Origin: Zobellia galactanivorans
GTDB lineage: Bacteria > Bacteroidota > Bacteroidia > Flavobacteriales > Flavobacteriaceae
Direction: 5' to 3'
Length of the DNA stretch: 64,000 nt
NCBI RefSeq assembly: GCF_000973105.1
Contig: NC_015844.1
Location: 1,112,501 to 1,176,500 of the forward strand
Shown here: positions 35,174-44,164 of the stretch, in pieces
Numbering within the stretch: position 1 is the first letter of the stretch
Layout of the letters: every line of letters begins with the position of its first letter
Translations under genes and position numbers: made by a program
Notes under the pieces: model-generated
The model's database searches: none
Seen by the model: only the letters and a program-made list of their open reading frames with translations
What the model was told of the DNA's origin: nothing

Positions 35174-37669
35174 ATGAACAAAACAACAATTGTTAGGTTC
35201 GTTTTTGCTTTAATGGTACTAAGTACTGCAACTACGGAAGCCCAAATTTTCAAGAAAAAGAAAGACCATACCGAAAGCGCCGACAGCAAGGGCGATGGTA
35301 AAAAGGAAAAGATAAAACCCTACAACAAGGTCATTACCAAAGCGGCCAAGTCTGACGAAGGGTTGTTTACCACACATATTGTCGATGAAAACCACTACTA
35401 TGAAATACCCGATTCTTTGTTCAACAAAGAGATGTTGATGGTAAGCCGTATTTCCAAAACCGCCACAGGTATCGGTTTCGGGGGTGGCAAAATCAATACA
35501 AAGGTACTCCGCTGGGAAAAAAAGCCGACGAAAGTCCTACTTCGCGTCGTTTCCCACGGTATCGTGGCCGCCGATTCATTGCCCGTACATGAAGCCGTGG
35601 TAAATTCCAACTTTGAACCCGTTTTGTACGCCTTTGACATTAAGGCCGTCAAAAAAGATTCGGCCAACCCCACGACCGTCATACAAGTGAACGACTTCTT
35701 TGAAAAAGATGTCCAGGCTTTGGGTATGCCCGATTCGTATAGGGAAAAGTACAAGGTGTCACGTTTGGACGAAAGCAGGAGTTACATCGAATCCATTAAA
35801 AGCTTTCCCCTAAATGTTGAAGCACGCCATGTTAAGACCTATTTGGCCAAAAAACCGCCCAGCAATGGCAGTCTCGGCTCCATATCCATTGAAATCAACA
35901 ACTCCATGATACTTTTGCCCGCCGAACCTATGAAACGTCGCTATTTTGACGAACGTGTCGGGTGGTTCGCCAGCTCCCAGACCGATTACGGATTGGATGT
36001 GCAAGAAAGTAAGACCGTAAAGTTTTTAGACCGATGGCGTCTAGAGGTCAAAGAAGAGGATTTGGAAAAATTTAAGAGGGGCGAATTGGTAGAACCCAAA
36101 AAACAGATCGTATATTATGTAGATAGGGCCACTCCCAAAAAATGGATCCCTTATATAAAACAAGGAATAGAAGATTGGCAGGTAGCTTTTGAAGAAGCAG
36201 GGTTCAAAAATGCCATTATCGCCAAAGAACCCCCTTCCGTTCTCGAAGACCCCGATTGGTCTCCCGAAGATGTTCGTTACTCGGTGGTACGATATTTGGC
36301 CTCTCCTATTCCAAATGCGAACGGACCCCACGTAAGTGACCCCCGAAGCGGTGAAATTCTGGAATCGGATATTAACTGGTACCACAATGTAATGACCCTA
36401 TTGCGCAATTGGTACTTTGTACAGACCGCGGCCATAAACCCCGATGCCCGGGGAACACAGTTCAAAGATGAAATCATGGGACGCCTGATCCGTTTTGTTT
36501 CGGCCCATGAAGTGGGCCATACCCTGGGCTTGCCCCACAATATGGGAAGCAGTGTCGCCTATCCGGTCGATTCTTTGCGCTCGGTATCCTTCACCAAAAA
36601 ATATGGAACGGCCCCATCGATAATGGATTACGCCCGTTTCAACTATATTGCCCAACCCGAAGATGGTGATGTTGCCCTCATGCCGAACATAGGCATCTAC
36701 GATAAATACGCCATAAAATGGGGCTACAAACCTATTTTAGGGGTGTCTCCCGAAGAAGAAAATAAAATTCTGGACAGCTGGATACTCGAACATGCCGGTG
36801 ATCCCTTGTACCGTTTCGGCCACCAACAAGTTGGCGATATAGTAGACCCAAGCGCACAGACCGAAGATTTGGGCGACGATGCCGTTAAGGCCAGTCTATA
36901 TGGTATTAAGAATTTGAAGCGCATTGTTCCCAACCTTATAACTTGGACCAAGGAGGATGGAAAAACCTACGAAGACCTTAAAAAACTCTACGGTCAGGTC
37001 ATAGCCCAATTCAATCGCTATATGGGCCATGTTTCGAATAATATCGGTGGGGTTTACGAATATCAAAAGACCTATGAACAAGAAGGTGCCGTCTACATAC
37101 CCGTAGCGAAATCGCATCAACAAAACTGTATGGCCTTTCTACAGGAAGAACTTTTTGATACCCCACAATGGCTTATTGACCAAAACATCTTTAACAAGAT
37201 CCAATATTCGGGTTTTGTGGAAGAAATTAGAGCGATGCAGACCCGAACTTTAAACAACATATTGAGTTTAGGAAAACTTCAACGTTTGATCGAAAATGAA
37301 ACCGCCAACGGAGCGGAAGCTTATCGATTGACCGATATGATGAACGAACTCCGCGACGGTATCTGGTCAGAACTGAAGAGCGGAAAAAGCATTGATACCT
37401 ATAGAAGAAACCTTCAAAAGGCACATGTAGAGCGATTGAATTATTTAATGACCGCAAAAGACCAAAGGAAGCTGCCGGAATTTGGCGGCTATCAAAAGTC
37501 GACCGTGGTTCATGCCAGCCAATCCGATATCCGTTCCGTGGCCCGTGCCGAACTGCAAATACTGCAAAGAAGCATTGAAAAAGCGATTATACGGACTTCC
37601 GATAGCATGAGCAAGTATCATTTACAAGACGTAAACGAACGAATAGAGCAGATTCTTGATCCTAAATAA
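35174..37669 (+). CDS. Secreted zinc metalloprotease (DUF5117/DUF4953 family)
   Basis: 831 residues with a signal peptide (1-23, ATTEAQ). A basic linker is followed by DUF5118/DUF5117-type regions (about 45-330) and the catalytic DUF4953-like part (about 410-520). The zinc site is HEVGHTLGLPH at 445-455, an extended HExxHxxGxxH metzincin-type motif, with a downstream Met in SIMDYARFNYI as the expected Met-turn. The helical C terminus, about 560-831, is family typical. It should be an active periplasmic or outer-membrane protease; the target is unknown. Monocistronic. Confidence 0.9.
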   Translation: MNKTTIVRFVFALMVLSTATTEAQIFKKKKDHTESADSKGDGKKEKIKPYNKVITKAAKSDEGLFTTHIVDENHYYEIPDSLFNKEMLMVSRISKTATGIGFGGGKINTKVLRWEKKPTKVLLRVVSHGIVAADSLPVHEAVVNSNFEPVLYAFDIKAVKKDSANPTTVIQVNDFFEKDVQALGMPDSYREKYKVSRLDESRSYIESIKSFPLNVEARHVKTYLAKKPPSNGSLGSISIEINNSMILLPAEPMKRRYFDERVGWFASSQTDYGLDVQESKTVKFLDRWRLEVKEEDLEKFKRGELVEPKKQIVYYVDRATPKKWIPYIKQGIEDWQVAFEEAGFKNAIIAKEPPSVLEDPDWSPEDVRYSVVRYLASPIPNANGPHVSDPRSGEILESDINWYHNVMTLLRNWYFVQTAAINPDARGTQFKDEIMGRLIRFVSAHEVGHTLGLPHNMGSSVAYPVDSLRSVSFTKKYGTAPSIMDYARFNYIAQPEDGDVALMPNIGIYDKYAIKWGYKPILGVSPEEENKILDSWILEHAGDPLYRFGHQQVGDIVDPSAQTEDLGDDAVKASLYGIKNLKRIVPNLITWTKEDGKTYEDLKKLYGQVIAQFNRYMGHVSNNIGGVYEYQKTYEQEGAVYIPVAKSHQQNCMAFLQEELFDTPQWLIDQNIFNKIQYSGFVEEIRAMQTRTLNNILSLGKLQRLIENETANGAEAYRLTDMMNELRDGIWSELKSGKSIDTYRRNLQKAHVERLNYLMTAKDQRKLPEFGGYQKSTVVHASQSDIRSVARAELQILQRSIEKAIIRTSDSMSKYHLQDVNERIEQILDPK

Positions 37670-38049
37670 GCAACGGACCTTATGGCTAATACACCATGAC
37701 TCCCGAAAAAACTGACCGAAATTAGAAATAGACCAGTTTCCGTTGACAGGTTTCAAGACTAGCAATTGTCTAAAAGGCCAAAATTCGATCTTGATATATT
37801 AGGTATGAAACCTAGTTGTACAAAGCGCCCTTGAGGCAACATTGACGGCTAGAGTTTCATACCTTTTCTATTCTTCACCCCCCTTTAACCCACAAACCCA
37901 TCGACGAAATACATAAAACACCGATAAACCATACATTTAAACCACAATTTTAGCTTCACTGACCACAGCTTAGTACCACTTTGCAACAAGCTTCATTATC
38001 GGCTTCTTCTTTTAACTAACTTAGTATCAGAATCAAAAAAACATACGCC
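37670..38049. other. Gap with an inverted repeat after the metalloprotease gene
   Basis: About 380 bp without a protein gene. It holds a spaced perfect inverted repeat (37801-37864) and otherwise only AT-rich sequence before the small gene at 38050. Confidence 0.45.
37801..37864. repeat. Spaced inverted repeat, possible structured RNA or terminator
   Basis: AGGTATGAAAC (37801-37811) and GTTTCATACCT (37854-37864) are perfect 11-base complements; CTAG next to each arm extends the pairing with one bulge. The 42-base interior contains TTGTACAA and a GCGCCC/GAGGC stretch. Poly-T is absent, so it is not a plain terminator. Confidence 0.55.
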
Positions 38050-38205
38050 ATGTCTCAAAAACTTAAAAGTTCGTTATACCTAGCCGGATTCGTGATTGCA
38101 TCAGTTATCTATTACAATCAAACCAATGCCGATCAGTCTCCCCAGACGGTCGAGATGGCTTCGGCAGATATCGAACAAGTGGTTGCTCCGGAGGCAGTGG
38201 ACTAA
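38050..38205 (+). CDS. Small single-pass membrane or secreted peptide
   Basis: A 51-residue frame beginning MSQKLKSSLYLAGFVIASVI. A basic start and one hydrophobic helix (LYLAGFVIASVIYY) are followed by a polar, acidic tail (SADIEQVVAPEAVD). A good terminator lies 33 bp after the stop, which supports a real transcript. Family not recognised; similar short acidic peptides occur in Flavobacteriaceae. Function unknown. Confidence 0.55.
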   Translation: MSQKLKSSLYLAGFVIASVIYYNQTNADQSPQTVEMASADIEQVVAPEAVD

Positions 38206-38237
38206 AATATATTGACATTCGACAAACCTACTATGTG

Positions 38238-38268
38238 AGGGCGAGGAAACCATTCTTCGCCCTTTTTT
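38238..38268 (+). terminator. Rho-independent terminator
   Basis: GGGCGAGGAA pairs with TTCTTCGCCC (one mismatch) around ACCA, followed by six T. Confidence 0.85.
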
Positions 38269-38381
38269 ACGCCCTAAAACCAAGCCTCTTAACCTGTTAA
38301 TTAATCCATAAATTACAGAAGCCCATTAAACCTTGTTCCTTCATTCCGCTCTAAGATGTATAATCATTAAAATTTAGAAAG

Positions 38382-38825
38382 ATGAAAAAGATAATTGTAG
38401 CATTAGTATGTATGATCGGACTTACCGCAATGGCCCAAAGGGAAAAAGGAAACAATAGAGATCAAATGAAAGATTTGACCGCAGAGCAAATAGCAACGCT
38501 CCACACAAAGAAAATGACCTTGGCCTTAGACCTAACATCGGCCCAGCAAGAAAAAATTAAGGCCATTCACTTAGAGGAAGCCAAAGCACGCAAAGCCAAG
38601 CATGAAGAACGCAAGGCCAAAAAAGAGGAAGGCGAACGCAAAAGACCGACTTCAGAAGAGCGATTCGCTATGGAAAATGCCAAATTGGACAAAATGATCG
38701 CCCTCAAAGCCGAAATGAAAGATATTCTTTCTGCAGAGCAATATGAGAAATGGGAAAAAATGCAACAGCATAGAAAAAAGAAGGGTTCTAAAGGACGAAA
38801 AGAAGGACACAAAGCAAGAAGGTAA
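38382..38825 (+). CDS. Spy/CpxP-like small periplasmic protein (DUF4890-like)
   Basis: 147 residues with a signal peptide (1-18, GLTAMAQ). The mature part is almost wholly helical and highly charged: LTAEQIATLHTKKMTLALDL, a Lys/Glu/Arg-rich middle (about 65-88) and ILSAEQYEKWEKMQQHR. The LT.EQ repeats resemble LTxxQ motifs of Spy/CpxP periplasmic chaperones. The very basic C terminus (KKKGSKGRKEGHKARR) is unusual and could contact nucleic acid or polyanions. Monocistronic, followed by a hairpin. Confidence 0.75.
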   Translation: MKKIIVALVCMIGLTAMAQREKGNNRDQMKDLTAEQIATLHTKKMTLALDLTSAQQEKIKAIHLEEAKARKAKHEERKAKKEEGERKRPTSEERFAMENAKLDKMIALKAEMKDILSAEQYEKWEKMQQHRKKKGSKGRKEGHKARR

Positions 38826-38840
38826 AACCTTAGCTATTAC

Positions 38841-38875
38841 AAAAAAGGGCTGCAGATATTGCGGTCCTTTTTTTG
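38841..38875 (+). terminator. Probable terminator
   Basis: AAAAAGG and CCTTTTT bracket an imperfect inner stem (TGCA...TGCG), followed by seven T in all. It lies 16 bp after the Spy-like gene. Confidence 0.65.
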
Positions 38876-38962
38876 TTTATAGCCTCTACTTATTTCACTA
38901 ATTTTATAGGATATTCGGTACTTAAGATTACCAAATTTCATGTTCCAAAATAAAAAGAACAC

Positions 38963-39457
38963 ATGACCAAAGACCTCCAATATCTCGTATCGAATGTGTA
39001 TTCCCCGTGTGGACTTACCCTAGGCGATTTTAAATTGGAGCCAGAAAGTCAAGAGTACGGGGCCTGTAGATTTCTATTGGACTCCCACAAGGTCATCTTT
39101 AGAAATGCCAAAATCACCCCTAAGAAAGTCGGGCAGTTCGTTACTTTTTGGAAACGGGCCGACAACGGCCCTATTTGTCCATTTGAAGAAAGTGATGATT
39201 TCGACTGCTTCGTCATCAACGTAAGCAAAGGCCATTTGCTCGGGCAATTTGTCTTTCCGAAAGAAGTATTGGTTACAAAAGGAATAGTCAATACCCCAAA
39301 AAAGGAGGGGAAACGAGGTTTTCGCGTATATCCCATTTGGGACGTAGCAACGAGTAAACAAGCCCAGAACACCCAAAACTGGCAACTTCGCCACTTTTTT
39401 GAAATACACGATGAGACAAATTACAACAAAGTACAATCGCTCTTCGGTGCGGTCTGA
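38963..39457 (+). CDS. MepB family protein
   Basis: 164 residues of the MepB family, which has a staphylococcal member in the mepRAB efflux locus. Family features: EYGACRFLLDSHKVIFRNAKITPKKVGQFVTFWKR, GPICPFEESDDFDCFVI and GKRGFRVYPIWD. No signal peptide, so cytoplasmic. The molecular function is not known; the conserved Lys/Arg/Trp pocket suggests nucleic-acid or nucleotide binding, which is inference. No mepR or mepA homologue lies nearby. Confidence 0.85.
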   Translation: MTKDLQYLVSNVYSPCGLTLGDFKLEPESQEYGACRFLLDSHKVIFRNAKITPKKVGQFVTFWKRADNGPICPFEESDDFDCFVINVSKGHLLGQFVFPKEVLVTKGIVNTPKKEGKRGFRVYPIWDVATSKQAQNTQNWQLRHFFEIHDETNYNKVQSLFGAV

Positions 39458-39490
39458 AGCATAAATCAAAGGATGGCTACGGGACTGTTC

Positions 39491-39533
39491 CAAAAAAAAG
39501 AGACCCCGCCCATTTAAAGACCATGGGCGAGGT
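39491..39533 (-). terminator. Terminator of the hemL operon
   Basis: On the minus strand CCTCGCCCAT pairs with ATGGGCGGGG (one G-T/mismatch) around a 9-base loop, followed by CTC and eight T. It lies 70 bp after the hemL stop. Confidence 0.85.
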
Positions 39534-39601
39534 ACTAGATGGGTTTAAAACAAAAACCCCCTGCCTTATACCATGTGTAAGCCAAATATGAAAACAAGCC
39601 T

Positions 39602-40882
39602 TTACAGCTCCACTTTCTTCAGGGCCTCTACGGTTTCATCGATATCGGCATAGCTCAAAGCATCGTTCAAAAAGTAGCTTTCAAACGCACTTGGAGGCAA
39701 ATACACCCCATTTTGAAGCATACCATGGAAGTACTTTTTGAAAGTTTCATTGTTCCCTTTTGCCGAGCTATCGAAGTCGACAACGGGCTCTTCGGTAAAA
39801 TGTACCGAAATCATACTACCAAAACGGTTGATTTGGTAAGGCACACCTTTATCTTTTAAAACGGCATCCAAGCCCTCATGAAGATAGGCCGTCTTTTTGG
39901 CAAGACTTTCAAACACTTCAGGATGCTTGTCCAATTCGGTAAGCATAGCCAAACCTGCAGCCATGGCCAATGGATTACCACTTAAGGTTCCTGCTTGGTA
40001 TACCGGGCCTTCAGGTGCCAAATGGGCCATAATTTCAGCTTTTGCGGCAAAGGCGCCTACAGGCAAGCCTCCTCCGATAACCTTTCCAAAACAAACGATA
40101 TCGGCATCGATGCCAAGAGCTTCTTGAGCCCCCCCTTTTCCTAAACGGAAACCCGTCATTACCTCATCGAACAACAACAAAATACCTTCTTGGGTACATA
40201 GTTCCCTAAGTCCCTTTATAAATTCGTCAGAAGGGACAATACATCCCATATTACCCGCTATGGGCTCAATAATTATGGTAGCTATCTCCCCTTTGTTCGC
40301 CTCTACCAGTGCCCGAACACTTTCCAGGTCGTTGTATTGGGCCAACAAGGTATCTTTAGCCGTACCTTGGGTGACCCCCGGACTATTAGGACTACCAAAG
40401 GTTACAGCCCCGCTTCCGGCTTGTATCAAAAACGAATCGGAATGCCCATGGTAGCAACCGGCAAATTTGATGATCTTATCTTTTCCGGTATAGCCCCGAG
40501 CCAAGCGCACGGCACTCATACAAGCTTCCGTACCACTGTTCACGAAACGGATCTTATCGATATTCGGCACCATAGATACCGCCAATTGGGCAAGCTGCGT
40601 TTCAATTTCCGTAGGCATACCAAAGGAGGTACCCTGTTTGGCCTTTTCGATAACGGCATTGATAACGGGTTCATGGGCGTGGCCCAAAATTAACGGGCCC
40701 CAAGAGGCGATATAATCGATCAATCGATTATCATCTTCATCATACAGATAGGCCCCTTTTGCCTTCTTTACAAAAATGGGATCACCGCCTACGGCCTTAA
40801 AGGCACGGACCGGTGAGTTGACACCTCCTGGAATATATTTTTGTGCCTCTGCAAACAAGGCACTGCTTCTTTGGTATAACAT
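39602..40882 (-). CDS. hemL: Glutamate-1-semialdehyde 2,1-aminomutase
   Basis: 426 residues; converts glutamate-1-semialdehyde to 5-aminolevulinate in the C5 route of heme synthesis, using PLP. Visible: [52 protein letters not shown] and the PLP lysine K267 in [15 protein letters not shown]. Full length for the family. It directly abuts the glucosaminidase gene upstream (0 bp), so it is translated from the operon that starts at 42648. hemA is not in this window. Confidence 0.97.
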   Translation of the reverse strand: MLYQRSSALFAEAQKYIPGGVNSPVRAFKAVGGDPIFVKKAKGAYLYDEDDNRLIDYIASWGPLILGHAHEPVINAVIEKAKQGTSFGMPTEIETQLAQLAVSMVPNIDKIRFVNSGTEACMSAVRLARGYTGKDKIIKFAGCYHGHSDSFLIQAGSGAVTFGSPNSPGVTQGTAKDTLLAQYNDLESVRALVEANKGEIATIIIEPIAGNMGCIVPSDEFIKGLRELCTQEGILLLFDEVMTGFRLGKGGAQEALGIDADIVCFGKVIGGGLPVGAFAAKAEIMAHLAPEGPVYQAGTLSGNPLAMAAGLAMLTELDKHPEVFESLAKKTAYLHEGLDAVLKDKGVPYQINRFGSMISVHFTEEPVVDFDSSAKGNNETFKKYFHGMLQNGVYLPPSAFESYFLNDALSYADIDETVEALKKVEL

Positions 40883-41740
40883 CTATTTATTGAAATTTTG
40901 AGTCTTAACGGTAAGTTTTTGCCCGATGGCCAAGTTATTGTCGTACATGTAGTTCCATCGCTTTAGATCATCAACGGAAACGGAATACGCCCTCGAGATC
41001 GAATATAGGGTATCTCCCTTTTGAACCACATGCACCCGACTTTGTGCACGAGACGCTATGACCGGCTCTTCCGTTTTGGGCCGATGAAAGCCCTGCTTGG
41101 CAATTTCAGTATCGTACTTGTGCAATTCGTATCGTTCTATAAGCGATATCAGTTTTTGCGGATAGTGCCTATCAGTAGCGTAACCGGCCTGTCGCAAGCC
41201 TTTGGCCCATCGTTTGTAATCGTCACTTCTGTAGTCGAAGAGAAAGGCGTAGCGGGAACGGTGTTTCAAGAAAAGGCTATGATCGCGGTACGAGTACATA
41301 GGGTGGTTGTATTTTCTAAAACACTCCCCTTTTTCATCATCATCGTGAAAGTCGTAATCGCCTTCCCAGCCGGTATGGCATTTGATCCCAAAATGATTAT
41401 TGGTCTTTAGGGCCAAGGCCCCTTTTCCCAATCCGCTTTCCAAAAGGCCTTGGGCCAAGGTAATACTTGCGGGAATACCAAAAGCCTTCATTTCCATTTG
41501 GGCGATTTCGGCGAAAGTCTCAACATACTCTTCGGGCGAATCTATATTAAAACGGACGAATTTCCCGGTGTCTTCGGGCATAGGATACAGTCCGTCGTCA
41601 GACTTCTTGCTTTCCTTTTTTACGACCACAACTTCCTTCTTTTGCTTTGGCGATTCGCTTCTCGAAGCGACGGTCCGTTTGGCTTTACATCCTATAAAAA
41701 ATATGCTCAAAAGAGACAATATGAAAAGTCTGCGTATCAT
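40883..41740 (-). CDS. Glucosaminidase (GH73-like) lipoprotein with LysM
   Basis: 285 residues with a lipobox (LSIFFIGC, Cys 18) and a Ser/Lys-rich linker. The glucosaminidase domain (about 70-215) has FGIPASITLAQGLLESGLGKG, whose Glu is the likely catalytic acid, FGIKCHTGWEGD and LRQAGYATDRHYPQKL. A LysM peptidoglycan-binding repeat lies at about 237-280 (VQKGDTLYSISRAYSVSVDD). It should cleave glycan strands of peptidoglycan from the envelope. It overlaps the upstream gene by 4 bp and abuts hemL. Confidence 0.92.
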   Translation of the reverse strand: MIRRLFILSLLSIFFIGCKAKRTVASRSESPKQKKEVVVVKKESKKSDDGLYPMPEDTGKFVRFNIDSPEEYVETFAEIAQMEMKAFGIPASITLAQGLLESGLGKGALALKTNNHFGIKCHTGWEGDYDFHDDDEKGECFRKYNHPMYSYRDHSLFLKHRSRYAFLFDYRSDDYKRWAKGLRQAGYATDRHYPQKLISLIERYELHKYDTEIAKQGFHRPKTEEPVIASRAQSRVHVVQKGDTLYSISRAYSVSVDDLKRWNYMYDNNLAIGQKLTVKTQNFNK

Positions 41741-42648
41741 ATGTTTATCAATGGTAGATTTTTCTTTTTCAAACTCTGGTTCATTCCCGCTATACCTTGT
41801 AGCCCCCCTGTGTGGATGGCCAATATTTTGGTTTTTGGGGGGAAATACCCATTCTTGACCAAATCTAAAATACCGTAGACCATCTTACCTGTATAAACAG
41901 GGTCGAGCGGTATTTGGGTCTTTAAATTAAAATCGTTTATAAACTGCACCAATGCTTCGGTGAGCTTTGCGTAACCCCCAAAATGATAGTCGGTTATCAA
42001 CTTCCAATTTCCCCTTGGAGCAAATTTACAAATATCTTCTTGTAAAAAATCTCCTTTAAGCGCCGGAAACCCCAAAACTTTTTGAGAATCATGGGCCGCA
42101 TTACTGATTCCGGCAATAGTACCCCCTGTTCCCACGGCACAACAGACCACATCGAAAACAGCATCATCGGGAGTCAAAATTTCCTCACATCCCTTTATGG
42201 CCAAGGCATTCGTTCCTCCTTCGGGCAAGAGATAAAATTTACCGAAGCGTTCTTCCAGACCGGCCAAAAGCGCCTTACTATCTTTGTTACGATAGGCTTC
42301 CCTAGATATAAAGTTGAATTCCATGCCATGGGAATGTGCCAATTTCAGCGTACCGTTCCCCCGCCATTTTTCAGCAATTTCTTCCCCCCGTATCACCCCG
42401 ACGGTCTTAAAACCATGGAGTTGTCCCGCATAGGCCGTGGCCGCAATATGGTTCGAGAAGGCTCCCCCAAACGTCAATAGGGTACCGAAACCCTTGGTTC
42501 GGGCCTCTTCTAGGTTGTATTTGAGTTTTCTGTATTTGTTTCCGGAAATCAAAGGATGTATCCGATCCTCCCTTTTAAGAACAAGGGAAACCGCTTTCTC
42601 GGCCAATATCGCCAGGTTTATTTCTTGATTTTTGGTCACTTCACCCAT
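41737..42648 (-). CDS. PLP-dependent ACC deaminase / D-cysteine desulfhydrase family enzyme
   Basis: About 303 residues, fold type II PLP enzyme. The PLP lysine lies in SGNKYRKLKYNL (first Lys); TFGGAFSNH binds the phosphate side, and FDVVCCAVGTGGTIAGI is the Gly-rich loop. Substrate cannot be told: D-cysteine, L-cysteine or 1-aminocyclopropane-1-carboxylate are all used by relatives. A TTG three codons upstream is in frame, but ATG 42648 fits the -7 element that overlaps that TTG. It is first in the operon with the glucosaminidase and hemL. Confidence 0.85.
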   Translation of the reverse strand: MGEVTKNQEINLAILAEKAVSLVLKREDRIHPLISGNKYRKLKYNLEEARTKGFGTLLTFGGAFSNHIAATAYAGQLHGFKTVGVIRGEEIAEKWRGNGTLKLAHSHGMEFNFISREAYRNKDSKALLAGLEERFGKFYLLPEGGTNALAIKGCEEILTPDDAVFDVVCCAVGTGGTIAGISNAAHDSQKVLGFPALKGDFLQEDICKFAPRGNWKLITDYHFGGYAKLTEALVQFINDFNLKTQIPLDPVYTGKMVYGILDLVKNGYFPPKTKILAIHTGGLQGIAGMNQSLKKKNLPLINI

Positions 42649-42654
42649 ATGCAG

Positions 42655-42662
42655 CAAAAGTA
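42655..42662 (-). promoter_or_regulatory. -7 element (TACTTTTG) of the hemL operon
   Basis: TACTTTTG on the minus strand ends 6 bp before ATG 42648. A TTG lies 15 bp upstream, slightly too close. If used, the message would be leaderless or nearly so. Confidence 0.45.
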
Positions 42663-42714
42663 GGGCGAAAAAGAGAACAAGTAAAGTGAAGTGTAGATTA
42701 AGCTCTACACTCCC

Positions 42715-43050
42715 CTATTGGGAAAGGTATTTTATAAAACTAAAAGGCTTGCGCTCACTCGTGTAGTTAAGGTTCTTCTCGTTCGAATAGGCCTCACGTT
42801 CAAAACTGATATTCTGATATGCCTTGTAACTATCGAGATATACCGCAGTTCTGATAAGCCATTCCGATATGTACAGAATGTAGAAAAAAACAATCAACAA
42901 TTCTTGCTGCTGCTTCAGATGTATTTTCTCATGGTTGATCAAAACGATATCTTCTTTGAGTCCATCATGCTTTAAAATGATGAAGGGCCAAAGTGATAGA
43001 CCAACATAGTTCTTATAAAAAAAATGTTTAAAGACTAAGATCATAATCAA
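42715..43050 (-). CDS. Small membrane protein with HExxH motif
   Basis: 111 residues. LINHEKIHLKQQQELL (about 38-53) contains HEKIH, a zinc-peptidase-type HExxH like that of BlaR1/M56 membrane proteases, next to a membrane segment (LIVFFYILYISEWLI). The end (YQNISFEREAYSNEKNL) is conserved in Flavobacteriaceae proteins I remember as hypothetical; its FEREAY Glu could be the third zinc ligand. It is much shorter than M56 enzymes, so a minimal protease or relic is possible. Confidence 0.7.
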   Translation of the reverse strand: MIMILVFKHFFYKNYVGLSLWPFIILKHDGLKEDIVLINHEKIHLKQQQELLIVFFYILYISEWLIRTAVYLDSYKAYQNISFEREAYSNEKNLNYTSERKPFSFIKYLSQ

Positions 43051-43153
43051 AAGTTTAAACGGAGCTTCATAAAGTTAATTGTTATTCAGCCCTTATATTC
43101 GATAACTGAACTTTCTTGCCAACAATTACAACCATTCGTTAAAATACTCCTAA

Positions 43154-43408
<255 letters not shown>

Positions 43409-43486
43409 ACATGGTTGTTCGGCATGATTTTTGAGGCTATCTTAATCAGAAAAAAGATGTATTAACACCAAATACAATTATTTGTT

Positions 43487-44044
43487 ATGAAAAAAATTAA
43501 AATCCTTGCGATTCCCATGCTTGTGTTGCTGTTCTTAAGCTCATGTACTTCGGTGCGCGTACTTTCGGATTACGACAAAGAGGCGAATTTTGACAGCTAC
43601 AAAACCTATGCTTTTTACAAAACAGGTATAGACAAGGCCCAAATTTCGGATTTGGACAAAAAACGTATCCTTCGCGCCATTGAGGCCGAAATGGGCAAAC
43701 GAGGCTTTTCAAAATCTGAGAATCCAGATATTTTAGTGAGCATATTCACCAAAGAAAAAGAACAGGTAGACATCTACAACAACTACTGGGGCGGCTATTA
43801 TGGCTGGGGATGGAACCCGTATTACTGGGGCCCAGGATGGGGAGGTAGCAATGTAAGCACCCGTACCGAAGGCTCATTGTACATTGACCTCATCGATGCC
43901 AAAAGCAAGGAACTGGTATGGCAGGGCAAAGGGGTCGGCAATCTTGTGAACGTAAGCAATATAGAAAAGAAGGAAGAGCGCATTCGCGAATTTGTTTCGG
44001 AAATATTGATGCAATACCCACCGAACGCCGTGGCCGCAAAATAA
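43487..44044 (+). CDS. DUF4136 lipoprotein
   Basis: 185 residues with a lipobox (LLFLSSC, Cys 20). DUF4136 pattern: VRVLSDYDKEANFDSYKTYAFY near the start, LDKKRILRAIEAEMGKRGF, then a Trp/Tyr/Gly-rich insert (about 100-124: YYGWGWNPYYWGPGW), then GSLYIDLIDAKSKELVWQG. The family is widespread in Bacteroidota and Proteobacteria envelopes with unknown function. Monocistronic with a terminator. Confidence 0.9.
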   Translation: MKKIKILAIPMLVLLFLSSCTSVRVLSDYDKEANFDSYKTYAFYKTGIDKAQISDLDKKRILRAIEAEMGKRGFSKSENPDILVSIFTKEKEQVDIYNNYWGGYYGWGWNPYYWGPGWGGSNVSTRTEGSLYIDLIDAKSKELVWQGKGVGNLVNVSNIEKKEERIREFVSEILMQYPPNAVAAK

Positions 44045-44061
44045 ACATATTTTAACCAAGC

Positions 44062-44095
44062 AAAAGCTCTTTTATTTTTAAAAGGGCTTTTTTTA
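44062..44095 (+). terminator. Rho-independent terminator
   Basis: AAGCTCTTTT pairs with AAAAGGGCTT (one mismatch) around ATTTTTA, followed by seven T. Confidence 0.8.
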
Positions 44096-44164
44096 TACGG
44101 TGGCCCACCCCATGCAATCGAAAGCCTCCCTTTTTTGTATCTTTATAACAGAAAACCGTCTAGT

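Noticed and set aside
38288-38327. TTAACC...CATAAA before the Spy-like gene as another regulon element
   Set aside because: The boxes are only 12 bp apart and lie about 60-90 bp from the gene, unlike the nine consistent copies.
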